Below, in pieces: positions 25,000-32,953 of a stretch of 64,000 nt of DNA. The DNA comes from Luteococcus sp038433155 (lineage in GTDB: Bacteria; Actinomycetota; Actinomycetes; Propionibacteriales; Propionibacteriaceae). Position numbers and translations under genes: made by a program. The first letter of the stretch is position 1, and each line of letters opens with the position of its first letter. The notes under the pieces are model-generated. The model was not told the DNA's origin and ran no database searches. It worked only from the letters and a program-made list of their open reading frames with translations. The stretch is taken from NCBI RefSeq assembly GCF_038433155.1, contig NZ_JBCDMW010000022.1, forward strand, positions 62,001-126,000, in the 5' to 3' direction.

Positions 25000-25130
25000 T
25001 GCAGTAGTCTTCGGCGCATTGCCGCCGCTGGGGGAATCCGGTGCAAGCCCGGAACTGACCCGCAACCGTACAGTCGGAGTACCCGGCGTCGGCAGACTCA
25101 TCACCACCCGTCGTGGTCTGCGGGCGAGTC
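25000..25130 (+). ncRNA. Cobalamin (B12) riboswitch
   Basis: The core GGGGGAATCCGGTGCAAGCC (25030-25049), then CGGAACTGACCCGCAACCGT (25050-25069) and the GGCGTCGGCAGAC segment match the conserved cobalamin riboswitch. A GC-rich hairpin (about 25147-25165) lies between the aptamer and the AAAGGA ribosome binding site of the next gene, where it could sequester translation or terminate. Aptamer boundaries are approximate. Confidence 0.92.
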
Positions 25131-25179
25131 GCGGGTGGGGGCATCCGCGGCCGCCTTCCGGCCGCCGAAAGGAACCACT

Positions 25180-25842
25180 GTGCTCACCGCCACCGCTCGC
25201 CAGCTCGTCGCCACCGGCGCCGCCGCGGCCACCCTGTCCCTGGCACCACTGGCCGCCGTCGCCGCTCCCCTGCCGTCCGACGCCGCCCACGCCCCGGCCC
25301 GCGTCCTGCCCGCCAACCAGACCACCGACTGCCTGGACCAGGGCAAGGTGTGGCTGGTGGTGCAGAGCTCCAAGGGTGAGCTGATGGTCAACAAGTGCGT
25401 GGAGAAGGCGGCCAGCGGCACCGAGCTGCTCACCAGCGCCGGGGTGAAGATCACCAAGGATCCCAAGACCCAGATGATCTGCGCGATGGACGGGGAGCCG
25501 GCCGCCTGCCCGGCCAAGTTCGACGGCAACTACTGGCAGTACTACACCGCCACCAAGGGCGGGAAGTGGACCTTCAGCCAGGTGGGCGCGGACCAGTCCA
25601 AGCCGAAGGCCGGCACCCTCGAGGGCTGGTGCTATGGCAAGCAGTGCACCCCGACGATGCCTGCGCTGGACGGCGCCGCCGGGACGGCCAGCACCAGCGC
25701 TGCACCGTCGTCCCCCGCCAGCACCGCGCCCGCGCAGGAGGCTGGCAAGAAGGACACCCCGTGGGCCACCATCGGCGTGGTGGCACTGCTGCTCTGCGCC
25801 GGGGCCGCCGCCTTCCTGGCCAGCCGTCGCAAGAAGGCCTGA
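25180..25842 (+). CDS. Cobalamin-riboswitch-controlled secreted, C-terminally anchored protein
   Basis: 220 aa, not assigned to a named family with certainty. A signal peptide (about 1-29, ending AAVAAPL) precedes an extracellular domain with six cysteines (51, 73, 101, 110, 151, 156), and NYWQYYTATKGGKWTFSQVG resembles the DUF4430/transcobalamin-like YW..Y...GGKW pattern. An Ala/Ser/Pro/Thr linker (about 165-190), one membrane helix (about 195-214) and a basic end (RRKKA) follow. The GTG start follows AAAGGA. Because B12 controls it, a role in corrinoid or cobalt capture at the cell surface is inferred. Confidence 0.75.
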   Translation: MLTATARQLVATGAAAATLSLAPLAAVAAPLPSDAAHAPARVLPANQTTDCLDQGKVWLVVQSSKGELMVNKCVEKAASGTELLTSAGVKITKDPKTQMICAMDGEPAACPAKFDGNYWQYYTATKGGKWTFSQVGADQSKPKAGTLEGWCYGKQCTPTMPALDGAAGTASTSAAPSSPASTAPAQEAGKKDTPWATIGVVALLLCAGAAAFLASRRKKA

Positions 25843-25872
25843 GCCGCCCGCAGACCCATCCACCCGTCGCGG

Positions 25873-25910
25873 CGTCGCCCTGCCGATCGTGCCACACGGC
25901 CGGGGCGACG
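25873..25910. terminator. Hairpin between convergent secreted-protein and ABC permease genes
   Basis: CGTCGCCC (25873-25880) pairs with GGGGCGACG (25902-25910) around a loop containing a further CGGCC dyad. It has no clear U-run. Confidence 0.5.
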
Positions 25911-25936
25911 TTGGGCAGGCTGGGCACCCGGGGTGA

Positions 25937-27541
25937 TCACTCCTTGCTGTAGGTGACCTGTTTGAGCACCTCGGGCCAGCTGCGCTCCAGCACCCGGCCG
26001 CCCCAGACCACCGAGCCGGCCAGCAGGGCCAGTCCGTAGACCGGTGCTGCGCCCAGCAGCAACCAGCCCAGCCAGGGCCGCGACGCGGTCAGGAAGAGCG
26101 GGATGATGAAGGGCAGGGCCAGCAGGCCGGTGGCGAGCATGCTGACCAGACTGAGCAGGATGCCCGCCGCGCCGCCGCCCTCCCCACGGGAGAAGGCGTT
26201 CTGCCCGGGCGGCGGCTGCGGCACCTGCCAGAAGGCACCGGTGACGGTGCCGACGGCGGCTCCCACCAGCAGTGATCCGAGCGTGCCACCCACCAGTTCC
26301 GGCGCCAGTGCCCATCCGTCGGAGACCGCCATCAGCACGACGTCGATCAGCAGGGCGATGGGCAGCAGGATCCATCCGGCGGCCAGCAGCCGGCCCAGTC
26401 GGTCGGCCCGGCCACTGACCCCGGCGGAGATGTGCATCCACAGCGCGCTCCCGTCGTAACTGATCTCCTGCGCCACGGCCAGGGATCCCAACAGCAGCAT
26501 GGAGAAGATCGCCGGGAACAGGATCCCGCGCCCGCTGATCATCGAATCCTCCCCGGAGCCCCCGAGCAGGCTGGGGGCCAGCATCAGCAGCGGCATCAGC
26601 AGCACCGAGACGGCCAACACCAGGTGCCGGGGGTCACGACGCCAGTAGCGCAGCGAGCGGCCCGCGATCGCTCCGGCTGGCCCCGAGGGCACCAGCCGGT
26701 CCACAACGGAGTGCGCCTTGGCCCGCCCACCGGCACCACCGGCTTCCAGCGGCGAGGTTAGCGCCCGGGACAGGGAACGTTCCCAGAGCAGCCACAGTGC
26801 CGCGACCAGCGCGACGGCCAGCGCAGTGTGGGCCGCCAGCAGGCCCCATCGGCCGGTGGCCGCATCCCAGGGAAGCGCCCAGGCCCAGCCGAAGGGCGTC
26901 CAGGAGGCCACCGAGGCCAGGCGCGCCGCCCGCTGTTCGAGCTGCTCCACATTGCCCAGCCAGCGAATCACCAACTGGACGCCGACTCCGCTGCCCATCG
27001 CCAGCAGGCCCAGCAGCAGCGCGGCACCGTCCCGGTAGCGGCGGGTGCTGAGCGCCGACGAAAAGCTGGCAGCCGCGGTGCGGGCCAACAGGATGCAGGT
27101 GGTGCAGCCGAGGATCGCCGCAACCAACGCGCACATTGCCGTCAAGGCGCCGGTGCTCCAACTGGCCACCTGGACCAGGGCCAGCAGCGCCGTGAAGACG
27201 CCCCCGATCCCCACCAGGCCGGAGACCAGCAGCCCCGGCATCAGCTGCCGGGCACTCACCGGGAAGAGCGCGAACCGGCCCGGGTCCAGGGTCTGGTCGC
27301 TGCCGGAGACCAGCAGGGTGCCCAGCGGCCAGCCCAGGGTCAGCGCTGCGAAGCCGACGGTGGTGGCGCCGCCGTGCAACTGGTCGGAGGCGAGGCGCAG
27401 CCCCATCAGGGCGACCGACAGCCAGCCGAGGGCCCCCAGGGCGTAGAGGCCGATCACCACCAGGCCGATGATCTTGGCGGTCTGACCCTGCAGTGAGCGT
27501 CGCAGCAGCGTCAGTTTGAGTCGGACGAGTGTCCCAACCAT
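25937..27541 (-). CDS. ABC transporter permease (ABC-2-like, 10-12 TM)
   Basis: 534 aa and strongly hydrophobic, with membrane segments spread over the whole length (e.g. about 28-50, 60-75, 110-165 and 330-510) and a central soluble stretch (about 270-315). No named family member is recognised. The ATG at 27541 lies inside the 3' end of the ATPase gene (31-nt overlap), so the two form one transporter. Substrate unknown. Confidence 0.8.
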   Translation of the reverse strand: MVGTLVRLKLTLLRRSLQGQTAKIIGLVVIGLYALGALGWLSVALMGLRLASDQLHGGATTVGFAALTLGWPLGTLLVSGSDQTLDPGRFALFPVSARQLMPGLLVSGLVGIGGVFTALLALVQVASWSTGALTAMCALVAAILGCTTCILLARTAAASFSSALSTRRYRDGAALLLGLLAMGSGVGVQLVIRWLGNVEQLEQRAARLASVASWTPFGWAWALPWDAATGRWGLLAAHTALAVALVAALWLLWERSLSRALTSPLEAGGAGGRAKAHSVVDRLVPSGPAGAIAGRSLRYWRRDPRHLVLAVSVLLMPLLMLAPSLLGGSGEDSMISGRGILFPAIFSMLLLGSLAVAQEISYDGSALWMHISAGVSGRADRLGRLLAAGWILLPIALLIDVVLMAVSDGWALAPELVGGTLGSLLVGAAVGTVTGAFWQVPQPPPGQNAFSRGEGGGAAGILLSLVSMLATGLLALPFIIPLFLTASRPWLGWLLLGAAPVYGLALLAGSVVWGGRVLERSWPEVLKQVTYSKE

Positions 27542-28305
27542 GCCAACCCCTCCCCCGCGTCGCTCGTCCCGCCCACCAGCTCGATGAAGCGCTCCTGCAG
27601 TCGCCGCCCCTGGGTCACCTCGGCCGTCGGGCCGATCGCCAGCACCCGCCCGTTGGCAACCACCGCGACCGCATCGCACAGGCTCTCCACCAGCTCCATC
27701 ACATGGCTGGACAGCACGACGGTGCCGCCACCGGCCACGAAGTCGTGCAGGATCTGCCGGATCGCCTGGCCGGAGACGGGATCCACCGCCTCGAAGGGCT
27801 CGTCCAGCACCAGCAGTCGCGGATTGTGCACCAGGGCACAGGCCAGCCCGATCTTCTTGGTCATGCCGGCGGAATAGTCGCAGACCAAGGTATTGGCGTC
27901 CTGCGTCAGCCCCAGGGCGCGCAGCAGTGCCTGGGCCCGACTCTCGATCTGGTCGGGTGCAACGCCGCGCAGCCCGGCAGCGAAGCGCAGCAACTCCAGG
28001 CCGCTCAACCGATCAAACACCCGCAGGCCATCGGGCAACACGCCCATCATCGCCTTTGCCGCGACGGGATCGCTCCACACGTCGTGGCCCCAGACCTCCA
28101 CCTGGCCGGCGTCGGGACGGAGCAGACCGGTGGCCATGCTCAGGCTGGTGGTCTTGCCCGCCCCGTTCGGCCCGACCAGGCCAAAGAGGCAGCCCGCGGG
28201 CACGGCCAGCGAGAGGTTGTCGACCGCCACCTTCGGCCCGAATCGCTTGGACAGACTGCGCATCACCAGAACGGGAGCGCCGTAGTCGGAACGTGGTTGA
28301 CTCAT
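27511..28305 (-). CDS. ABC transporter ATP-binding protein
   Basis: 264 aa. Walker A GPNGAGKTT (about 45-53), the signature YSAGMTKK (a variant of LSGGQ), Walker B LLVLDEPFEAVD and the switch His in VLSSHVMELVE are all present. The pattern matches exporters of the CcmA/NatA type. It pairs with the overlapping permease gene. ATG 28305 (MSQPRSD) is preferred over in-frame upstream codons. Confidence 0.9.
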   Translation of the reverse strand: MSQPRSDYGAPVLVMRSLSKRFGPKVAVDNLSLAVPAGCLFGLVGPNGAGKTTSLSMATGLLRPDAGQVEVWGHDVWSDPVAAKAMMGVLPDGLRVFDRLSGLELLRFAAGLRGVAPDQIESRAQALLRALGLTQDANTLVCDYSAGMTKKIGLACALVHNPRLLVLDEPFEAVDPVSGQAIRQILHDFVAGGGTVVLSSHVMELVESLCDAVAVVANGRVLAIGPTAEVTQGRRLQERFIELVGGTSDAGEGLAWLGHSSDSN

Positions 28306-28514
28306 CCATCCAGTACATCGCCCCATGGGGCCAGACCCAATGGCCATACCGACGCAGAGCCGCCCGAAGCCATGGTGCGCTACCGGGGATCGCGCTCGCG
28401 GCGAACAGTCTGGCCCACCGGGAACAAAGTGCCTAGGATCGTTGTTGTCCCTAGGAAAGCCCCTTCACCAAGGGCTCCGGGCCCCGGTCCGGCGAAGACG
28501 GAAAGAGGATTTAC

Positions 28515-29117
28515 ATGGCTGTCTACACCCTGCCCGATCTTGACTACGACTACAGCGCCCTGGCGCCGCACATCGCTCCCGAGATCATGGAGCTGCACCA
28601 CTCCAAGCACCACGCAACCTACGTGGCCGGCGCCAACACCGCGCTGGAGAAGATGGAGGAGGCCCGTTCCAAGGGTGATTTCGCCACCATCGGCAAGCTG
28701 GAGAAGGATCTGGCTTTCAACCTGGGTGGCCACATCAACCACTCCGTCTTCTGGAAGAACATGTCCCCCGAGGGCGGCGGCCGCCCCGAGGGTGAGCTGG
28801 CCAGCGCGCTGGACGAGTTCTTCGGTTCCTTCGACGGCTTCCAGGCCCAGTTCAGCGAGAATGCCAAGGCCATCCAGGGCTCCGGCTGGTCCGTCCTGGC
28901 CTGGGACTCGCTGGGCAAGCGGCTCAACACCCTGCAGCTGTGGGATCAGCAGGGCAACATCCCGCTGAACCAGGTGCCGCTGCTGCAGCTGGACATGTGG
29001 GAGCACGCCTTCTACCTGCAGTACAAGAACGTCAAGGCCGACTACGTCACTGCGTGGTGGAATGTGGTCAACTGGGCCGACGTCGCCGAGCGCTTCACCA
29101 AGGCGCAGCAGGCCTGA
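28515..29117 (+). CDS. sodA: Superoxide dismutase, Fe/Mn family (probably cambialistic)
   Basis: 200 aa. Metal ligands are visible in MELHHSKHH (His), GHINHSVFW (His) and DMWEHAFYLQYKN (Asp and His). The sequence is very like the propionibacterial SOD known to work with Fe or Mn. It removes superoxide in the cytosol. GAGG lies about 7 nt before the ATG. Upstream, two CCTAGG hexamers (28430 and 28452) flank TCGTTGTTG and may be a promoter/operator. Monocistronic, with a downstream hairpin. Confidence 0.96.
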   Translation: MAVYTLPDLDYDYSALAPHIAPEIMELHHSKHHATYVAGANTALEKMEEARSKGDFATIGKLEKDLAFNLGGHINHSVFWKNMSPEGGGRPEGELASALDEFFGSFDGFQAQFSENAKAIQGSGWSVLAWDSLGKRLNTLQLWDQQGNIPLNQVPLLQLDMWEHAFYLQYKNVKADYVTAWWNVVNWADVAERFTKAQQA

Positions 29118-29149
29118 CCCAGGCGCTGACCGGACCACCGGTCGCCCAG

Positions 29150-29178
29150 AGAGCCCCGCTCCATGGAGCGGGGGCTCT
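29150..29178 (+). terminator. sodA terminator hairpin
   Basis: AGAGCCCCGCT (29150-29160) pairs with 29167-29178 (one bulged G), loop CCATGG, followed by CGTCGTC rather than a U-run. Confidence 0.65.
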
Positions 29179-29536
29179 CGTCGTCCATCTCGGCCTCCGC
29201 CCCACCGCGCAGCCGCTGACCAGCCCGTCGACTTCCGGGCGGCCCGGATGACCCCGCGACGACCCAACCCATGACTGTGCAGCAGCAACTGTCAGGGGCA
29301 GCCGCTGGAGCTGCTGCCCGAAGACCCAACGGCTGCGCAGTCAGATCGGGGGCCGGGGAACGACGCCAGCACCCGCTCCGGGAACGACGGGTGCACCCGC
29401 TCCCCTTGGCTGCGGACACGCGCATTACCACCAACCTCCGGACTTCCTGAGATTTTCCGGCGTTGATTATGAGGAATCTCAGGCTTCCGGGAGAATTGGG
29501 GCAGGTACCCGTGACCGGGCCCCAGCGAGGAGCAGC
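29179..29536. other. Region upstream of the Rpf gene
   Basis: About 360 bp without a credible gene. It contains a dyad GGGCAGC...GCTGCTGCCC (about 29315-29340) and a second dyad at 29446-29483 (CCTGAGATTTTCC ... GGAATCTCAGG) within a locally AT-rich stretch that probably holds the promoter. No ydaO-type riboswitch consensus was found. Confidence 0.5.
29446..29483 (+). promoter_or_regulatory. Dyad symmetry upstream of rpf gene
   Basis: CCTGAGATTTTCC (29446-29458) is the inverted match of GGAATCTCAGG (29473-29483) apart from two inserted T residues. It sits 54 bp before the rpf start, in the most AT-rich part of the region. An operator or an mRNA hairpin is possible. Confidence 0.5.
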
Positions 29537-30739
29537 GTGAACAAGAAGACCATCGGGATCATCTCGGCCACCACCACCGCCGCCGTTGCGGCCGTCGCCG
29601 GCGTCGTCGGCTGGCAGGTGATGGACAAGGAGGTCCTGGTGAATGTCGACGGGACCACCATGGCGGTGCACACCTTCGGCAAGACGGTCAACGACGCGCT
29701 CGCGGCCAGCGAGGTCACCCTCACCGAACACGACACCGTCGTGCCCTCCCCCGGCAGCCCGATCACCGACGGCAGCCAGGTCACCGTCAACTACGGCCGC
29801 CCCCTGACCCTAACCCTCGACGGCAAGCGGACCACCGTGTGGACCACCGCCACCACCGTCGACGCCGCGCTGACCCAGCTGGGCGTCACCGAATCCGGAA
29901 CCCGCCTCTCGGTGAGCCGTTCCACCGCGCTCAAGCGCGAGGGCCTGTCGGTAGTGGCCACCACCCCGAAGAGCATCAAGCTCTCCGAGGACGGCAAGGT
30001 CCCCGTCGGCATGGAGACCACCGCGGCCACCGTCGCGGACCTGCTCAAGGAGCGTCAGATCACCCTGGGCAAGGGGCAGAGCGTGGTCCCTGCCACCACC
30101 ACCCAGCTCACCGACGACATGGAGGTGGTGGTCAGCAAGGTCGGCACCAAGCTGAAGACCACCACCGAGGTGGTCAAGTTCAAGACGGTGAAGACCCCGT
30201 CGGCCGATCTGCCCAAGGGCACCACCAAGGTGGTGACCAAGGGCAAGGACGGCAAGGCCACCAAGACCTGGCAGGTCACCGTCGAGGACGGCAAGGAGAC
30301 CTCCAGCAAGCTGCTGACCACCAAGGTCACCCAGCAGCCGGTGGACCAGCAGGAGAGCGTCGGCACCAAGGAGGCCGCAAAGCCGGCCGCTTCCGCCAAC
30401 CCCAGCGCGTCGGCCCAGCCCAGCGCCGCACCGTCATCGTCCAAGCCGAGTGCGACGCAGAGCACCAAGCCGGCCGGCTCGTCCGAGGGCCTGGACACCT
30501 CCCGCTCGGCGATGTGGGATCGGATTGCCCAGTGCGAGTCCAGCGGCAACTGGTCCATCAACAGCGGCAATGGCTATTACGGCGGCCTGCAGTTCGACCG
30601 GCAGACCTGGGAGGCCAACGGTGGCACCAAGTACGCCCCGACGGCGAACCTGGCCACCCGGGAACAGCAGATCACCATCGCCAACAAGCTCTACGCCCAG
30701 CGCGGTCTGCAGCCATGGGGCTGTGCCCACGCCGCCTGA
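29537..30739 (+). CDS. Resuscitation-promoting factor, RpfB-like
   Basis: 400 aa. An N-terminal membrane/signal segment (about 6-26) is followed by three DUF348 repeats (about 31-83, 88-140 and 145-200), a G5 domain (about 200-275), an Ala/Ser/Pro/Lys-rich linker (about 280-320) and the Rpf lysozyme-like domain (about 325-400: MWDRIAQCESSGNW, with the catalytic Glu in CESSGNW, and a closing Cys). These secreted muralytic enzymes cleave peptidoglycan and help dormant actinobacteria resume growth. The GTG is preceded by GAGGAG. Monocistronic. Confidence 0.95.
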   Translation: MNKKTIGIISATTTAAVAAVAGVVGWQVMDKEVLVNVDGTTMAVHTFGKTVNDALAASEVTLTEHDTVVPSPGSPITDGSQVTVNYGRPLTLTLDGKRTTVWTTATTVDAALTQLGVTESGTRLSVSRSTALKREGLSVVATTPKSIKLSEDGKVPVGMETTAATVADLLKERQITLGKGQSVVPATTTQLTDDMEVVVSKVGTKLKTTTEVVKFKTVKTPSADLPKGTTKVVTKGKDGKATKTWQVTVEDGKETSSKLLTTKVTQQPVDQQESVGTKEAAKPAASANPSASAQPSAAPSSSKPSATQSTKPAGSSEGLDTSRSAMWDRIAQCESSGNWSINSGNGYYGGLQFDRQTWEANGGTKYAPTANLATREQQITIANKLYAQRGLQPWGCAHAA

Positions 30740-31059
30740 GGTCCCCGAGCTGACCCCAGGGGTCACGGACAACCACCCAACTACTCGTCAGGTTTGCGCC
30801 ACAAACTGCATTCTGAATGGGACCCAGTGCTCCTCTGACACCGGGCCCGAATCAGGATGTGGTTTGTAGCACAGACCGGCAGCGTCAGGACGTGCCGGGC
30901 AAGATCTGGCGTTACCAGCAGGCGACAAGAGAGCCGGTGCGCTTGCCCCGGACCCAGTCAGTTGGCTCCGACACTGTCGACGCAACCATCCACGAAGTCA
31001 ACGGCCGAGGACAGTACCAACCGCTGCAGGGGTGTGGGGGCAGCATGCTCCCAATGTGT
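30740..31059. other. Convergent intergenic region after the rpf gene
   Basis: No gene is seen. A short hairpin TGACCCC / GGGGTCA (about 30752-30766) follows the rpf stop, and a long imperfect dyad occupies 30795-30873. The remainder (about 30875-31059) shows no recognisable feature. Confidence 0.5.
30795..30873. repeat. 79-bp imperfect dyad element
   Basis: The 31-nt arms 30795-30825 and 30843-30873 are complementary at about 22 of 31 positions around a 17-nt loop. The total length, 79 bp, equals that of copies A and B elsewhere, and CCACAA occurs near the outer edge in each. Confidence 0.65.
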
Positions 31060-31671
31060 TCACAGGTCCTCGTCGAAGCCCCGGTACAGCCACTTGGGGA
31101 CCGGTGCACCGGCCAGCTGGCGCCAGGCCTGCACGCTGACCACCGGCGCAAGGCTCAGCGAGACCACGGAGCGGGTCCAACGGTTCATCGGGCGCACCTG
31201 GGTCACCGGGACGAAGCTGACCTGACCGGCCCGGTGCTGGGCCCGGGAGCAGCAGACGTCCAGCGTGCGGCCGTCGTGGGTGACCCGCAGCCAGGTGTGC
31301 CCGGCATTCCACCAGGGGTTTCGCCCCAGGTGGTGCACCCGGGCGGCGTGCACCACCTCCACCCGGAATCCAAGCCGCCGCAGCACGTGCTTCAACGCCC
31401 CGTTGTACTGGGCCGACCAGCCGTGCCCGTGTCGCAGGGCCGTCGCGGACCCTTCCCACAGGTGCCACAGGGAGATGTGGTCAAAGGCCTCGTGGACCCG
31501 ACGGGTGGCCTCGTCCACCAGATCCCAGCCGCTCAGTCCGCTGGCGCGGCACTCGGCCACCAGCTCGTCGATGCTGGTCCCCCGCGAGCCGGGGGCGGGC
31601 CCGGGCGCGGTGGCGACGGCGGGCGCGGCCAAGGCGAGCACGGCGGCCAGAGGGAGCAGGGTCTTGTTCAT
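31060..31671 (-). CDS. Secreted NAT/transglutaminase-fold protein lacking the expected catalytic Cys
   Basis: 203 aa. A signal peptide (about 1-21, cleavage after AVATA) is followed by a papain-like core. GHGWSAQYNGALKHVLRRLGF occupies the place of the nucleophile motif (normally G.C) of arylamine N-acetyltransferases and transglutaminases. GHTWLRVTHDGRTLDV supplies the usual His and Asp. The Cys position reads Ser (codon TCG). It overlaps the PimC-like gene by four bases (ATGA), which suggests envelope work. Inactive homologue, Ser-based enzyme and misalignment all remain possible. Confidence 0.55.
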   Translation of the reverse strand: MNKTLLPLAAVLALAAPAVATAPGPAPGSRGTSIDELVAECRASGLSGWDLVDEATRRVHEAFDHISLWHLWEGSATALRHGHGWSAQYNGALKHVLRRLGFRVEVVHAARVHHLGRNPWWNAGHTWLRVTHDGRTLDVCCSRAQHRAGQVSFVPVTQVRPMNRWTRSVVSLSLAPVVSVQAWRQLAGAPVPKWLYRGFDEDL

Positions 31672-32768
31672 CGGGGGCCTCCGAGGCTGTCGTGCAGTTC
31701 CAGCATGGTGGTCACGCTGCTCTGCCAGGTGTACTGCTCCGCGCGACGGCGGGCGGCCGCGCGCAGATCGGGGGAAAGCCGGCCAACCAGCCGTTCGATC
31801 GCGTCCGCGATCCCGACGGCATCCGGCGGGCCGTATTCACCGCTGGTGGCGTCCACCAGCTCATGCGCGCCGCCCCGGTTCGACGTCACGACGGGGGTGC
31901 CGCAGGCCAGCGCCTCCAGCACGGCCAGACCGAAGGTCTCCGAGGGGCAGACGGACAGGGAGATGTCGCTGGCCGCGAAGCGCCGCGCCACCTCGTCGCG
32001 GCCCTTGACGAAGCCGTGGAAGACCACCGGGGCGTCCCCGGCCTGGGCCCGCATCTTCTCCAGGTCTGGGCCGACGCCGTACATGTTGAGCTGGATCGGC
32101 AGCCCGCGGCGGTGCAGCTCCACGGCGGCAGCCACGCCCAGCTCGGGATTCTTCTCGTGCGACATCCGCCCGACATAGCAGAGCTTCACCAGGCCGTCGT
32201 CGACGGGTGTGCCCTTGCTGGGGTGGAAGGTCTCAAGGTCCACGCCCAGCGGCACCTTCCACAGGTTGGCCCCCAGGTCGGCGAACTCCTCCCGGGCGTA
32301 GTCGGAGGTGACCACCACGGCGTCGAACTCCTTCACCAGCCGGCGGTTCAGCGCGCCGACGGCGGTCTCAACGCCGAACTGGGCCCGCACCCACCCGGCC
32401 AGCATGTCGTCCAGCCGCTCGTGGCTGAACAGCACCGAGCCCACCCCCCGTCGCTTCGCCCACCGGGCCGCCGGGGACAGGGTCCACTTGTCGCTGACCT
32501 CGATCGAGGTCGGGTTGAACCGTTCCAGCACCTTCAGGGCGCGCCACGGGGCGGCGATCATCCGGTAGTCCCGGGTGATCCGCGGCGCCCGCACCTGCAC
32601 CACCAGCCCGTTCTCGGTCTCGGTGGTGGTGTCGTGTTCGCCGGGGATCACCAGGATCCGCTCATGCCCGGCCTCGACGTAGCCCTTGCCCAGCTGGTCG
32701 ATCGCGACGCGCATGCCCCCGGAGACCGGACCGACGAAATTGGCCAACTGGGCGATGCGCAAAGTCAT
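31668..32768 (-). CDS. GT4 glycosyltransferase, PimC-like mannosyltransferase
   Basis: 366 aa with a GT-B fold. MTLRIAQLANFVGPVSGGMR is the start typical of the PimC branch (GDP-mannose-dependent, phosphatidylinositol mannosides). VGRMSHEKNPELG and the donor motif PSETFGLAVLEALACGTPVV are present. It probably acts at the inner membrane face on lipid-linked mannosides. TAGGCT lies 7 nt before the ATG (leaderless). Co-transcribed with the downstream secreted protein. Confidence 0.85.
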   Translation of the reverse strand: MTLRIAQLANFVGPVSGGMRVAIDQLGKGYVEAGHERILVIPGEHDTTTETENGLVVQVRAPRITRDYRMIAAPWRALKVLERFNPTSIEVSDKWTLSPAARWAKRRGVGSVLFSHERLDDMLAGWVRAQFGVETAVGALNRRLVKEFDAVVVTSDYAREEFADLGANLWKVPLGVDLETFHPSKGTPVDDGLVKLCYVGRMSHEKNPELGVAAAVELHRRGLPIQLNMYGVGPDLEKMRAQAGDAPVVFHGFVKGRDEVARRFAASDISLSVCPSETFGLAVLEALACGTPVVTSNRGGAHELVDATSGEYGPPDAVGIADAIERLVGRLSPDLRAAARRRAEQYTWQSSVTTMLELHDSLGGPR

Positions 32769-32775
32769 GTCCCCG

Positions 32776-32781
32776 AGCCTA
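32776..32781 (-). promoter_or_regulatory. -10 box TAGGCT of the PimC-like gene
   Basis: TAGGCT (minus strand) lies 7 nt from the ATG at 32768. Confidence 0.55.
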
Positions 32782-32883
32782 GCGGTGCCCGTTCCACCGT
32801 GCCCGGACGGGTCGGCCAGCCCCCGCCCAAAAGGATCAGCCGGTGGCGCGGGGCCTCCGGCCCCCGCAGTGGGGCGCAAAATG

Positions 32884-32922
32884 CCCAAGGGCGCCCCACC
32901 GTGATGGTGGGGCGCCCTTGGG
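32884..32922 (-). terminator. Terminator after rplQ
   Basis: A perfect 17-bp stem (32884-32900 with 32906-32922), loop GTGAT; on the minus strand it is followed by CATTTTG. It ends the infA-to-rplQ operon. Confidence 0.85.
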
Positions 32923-32953
32923 TCGCTCAGTCAGCCAGTGGCTGGGCCGAGGC

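Noticed and set aside
28430..28457. DtxR/IdeR iron box in the sodA promoter
   Set aside because: Two CCTAGG hexamers are present, but spacing and the outer half-sites do not match the TTAGGTTAGGCTAACCTAA-type consensus.
29179..29536. c-di-AMP (ydaO-type) riboswitch before the rpf gene
   Set aside because: rpf genes are sometimes preceded by this riboswitch, so I looked for its conserved GGGGGACCCA and ACCCGTCAGCTAACC blocks; only loose CGGGGAACG-like pieces are present.
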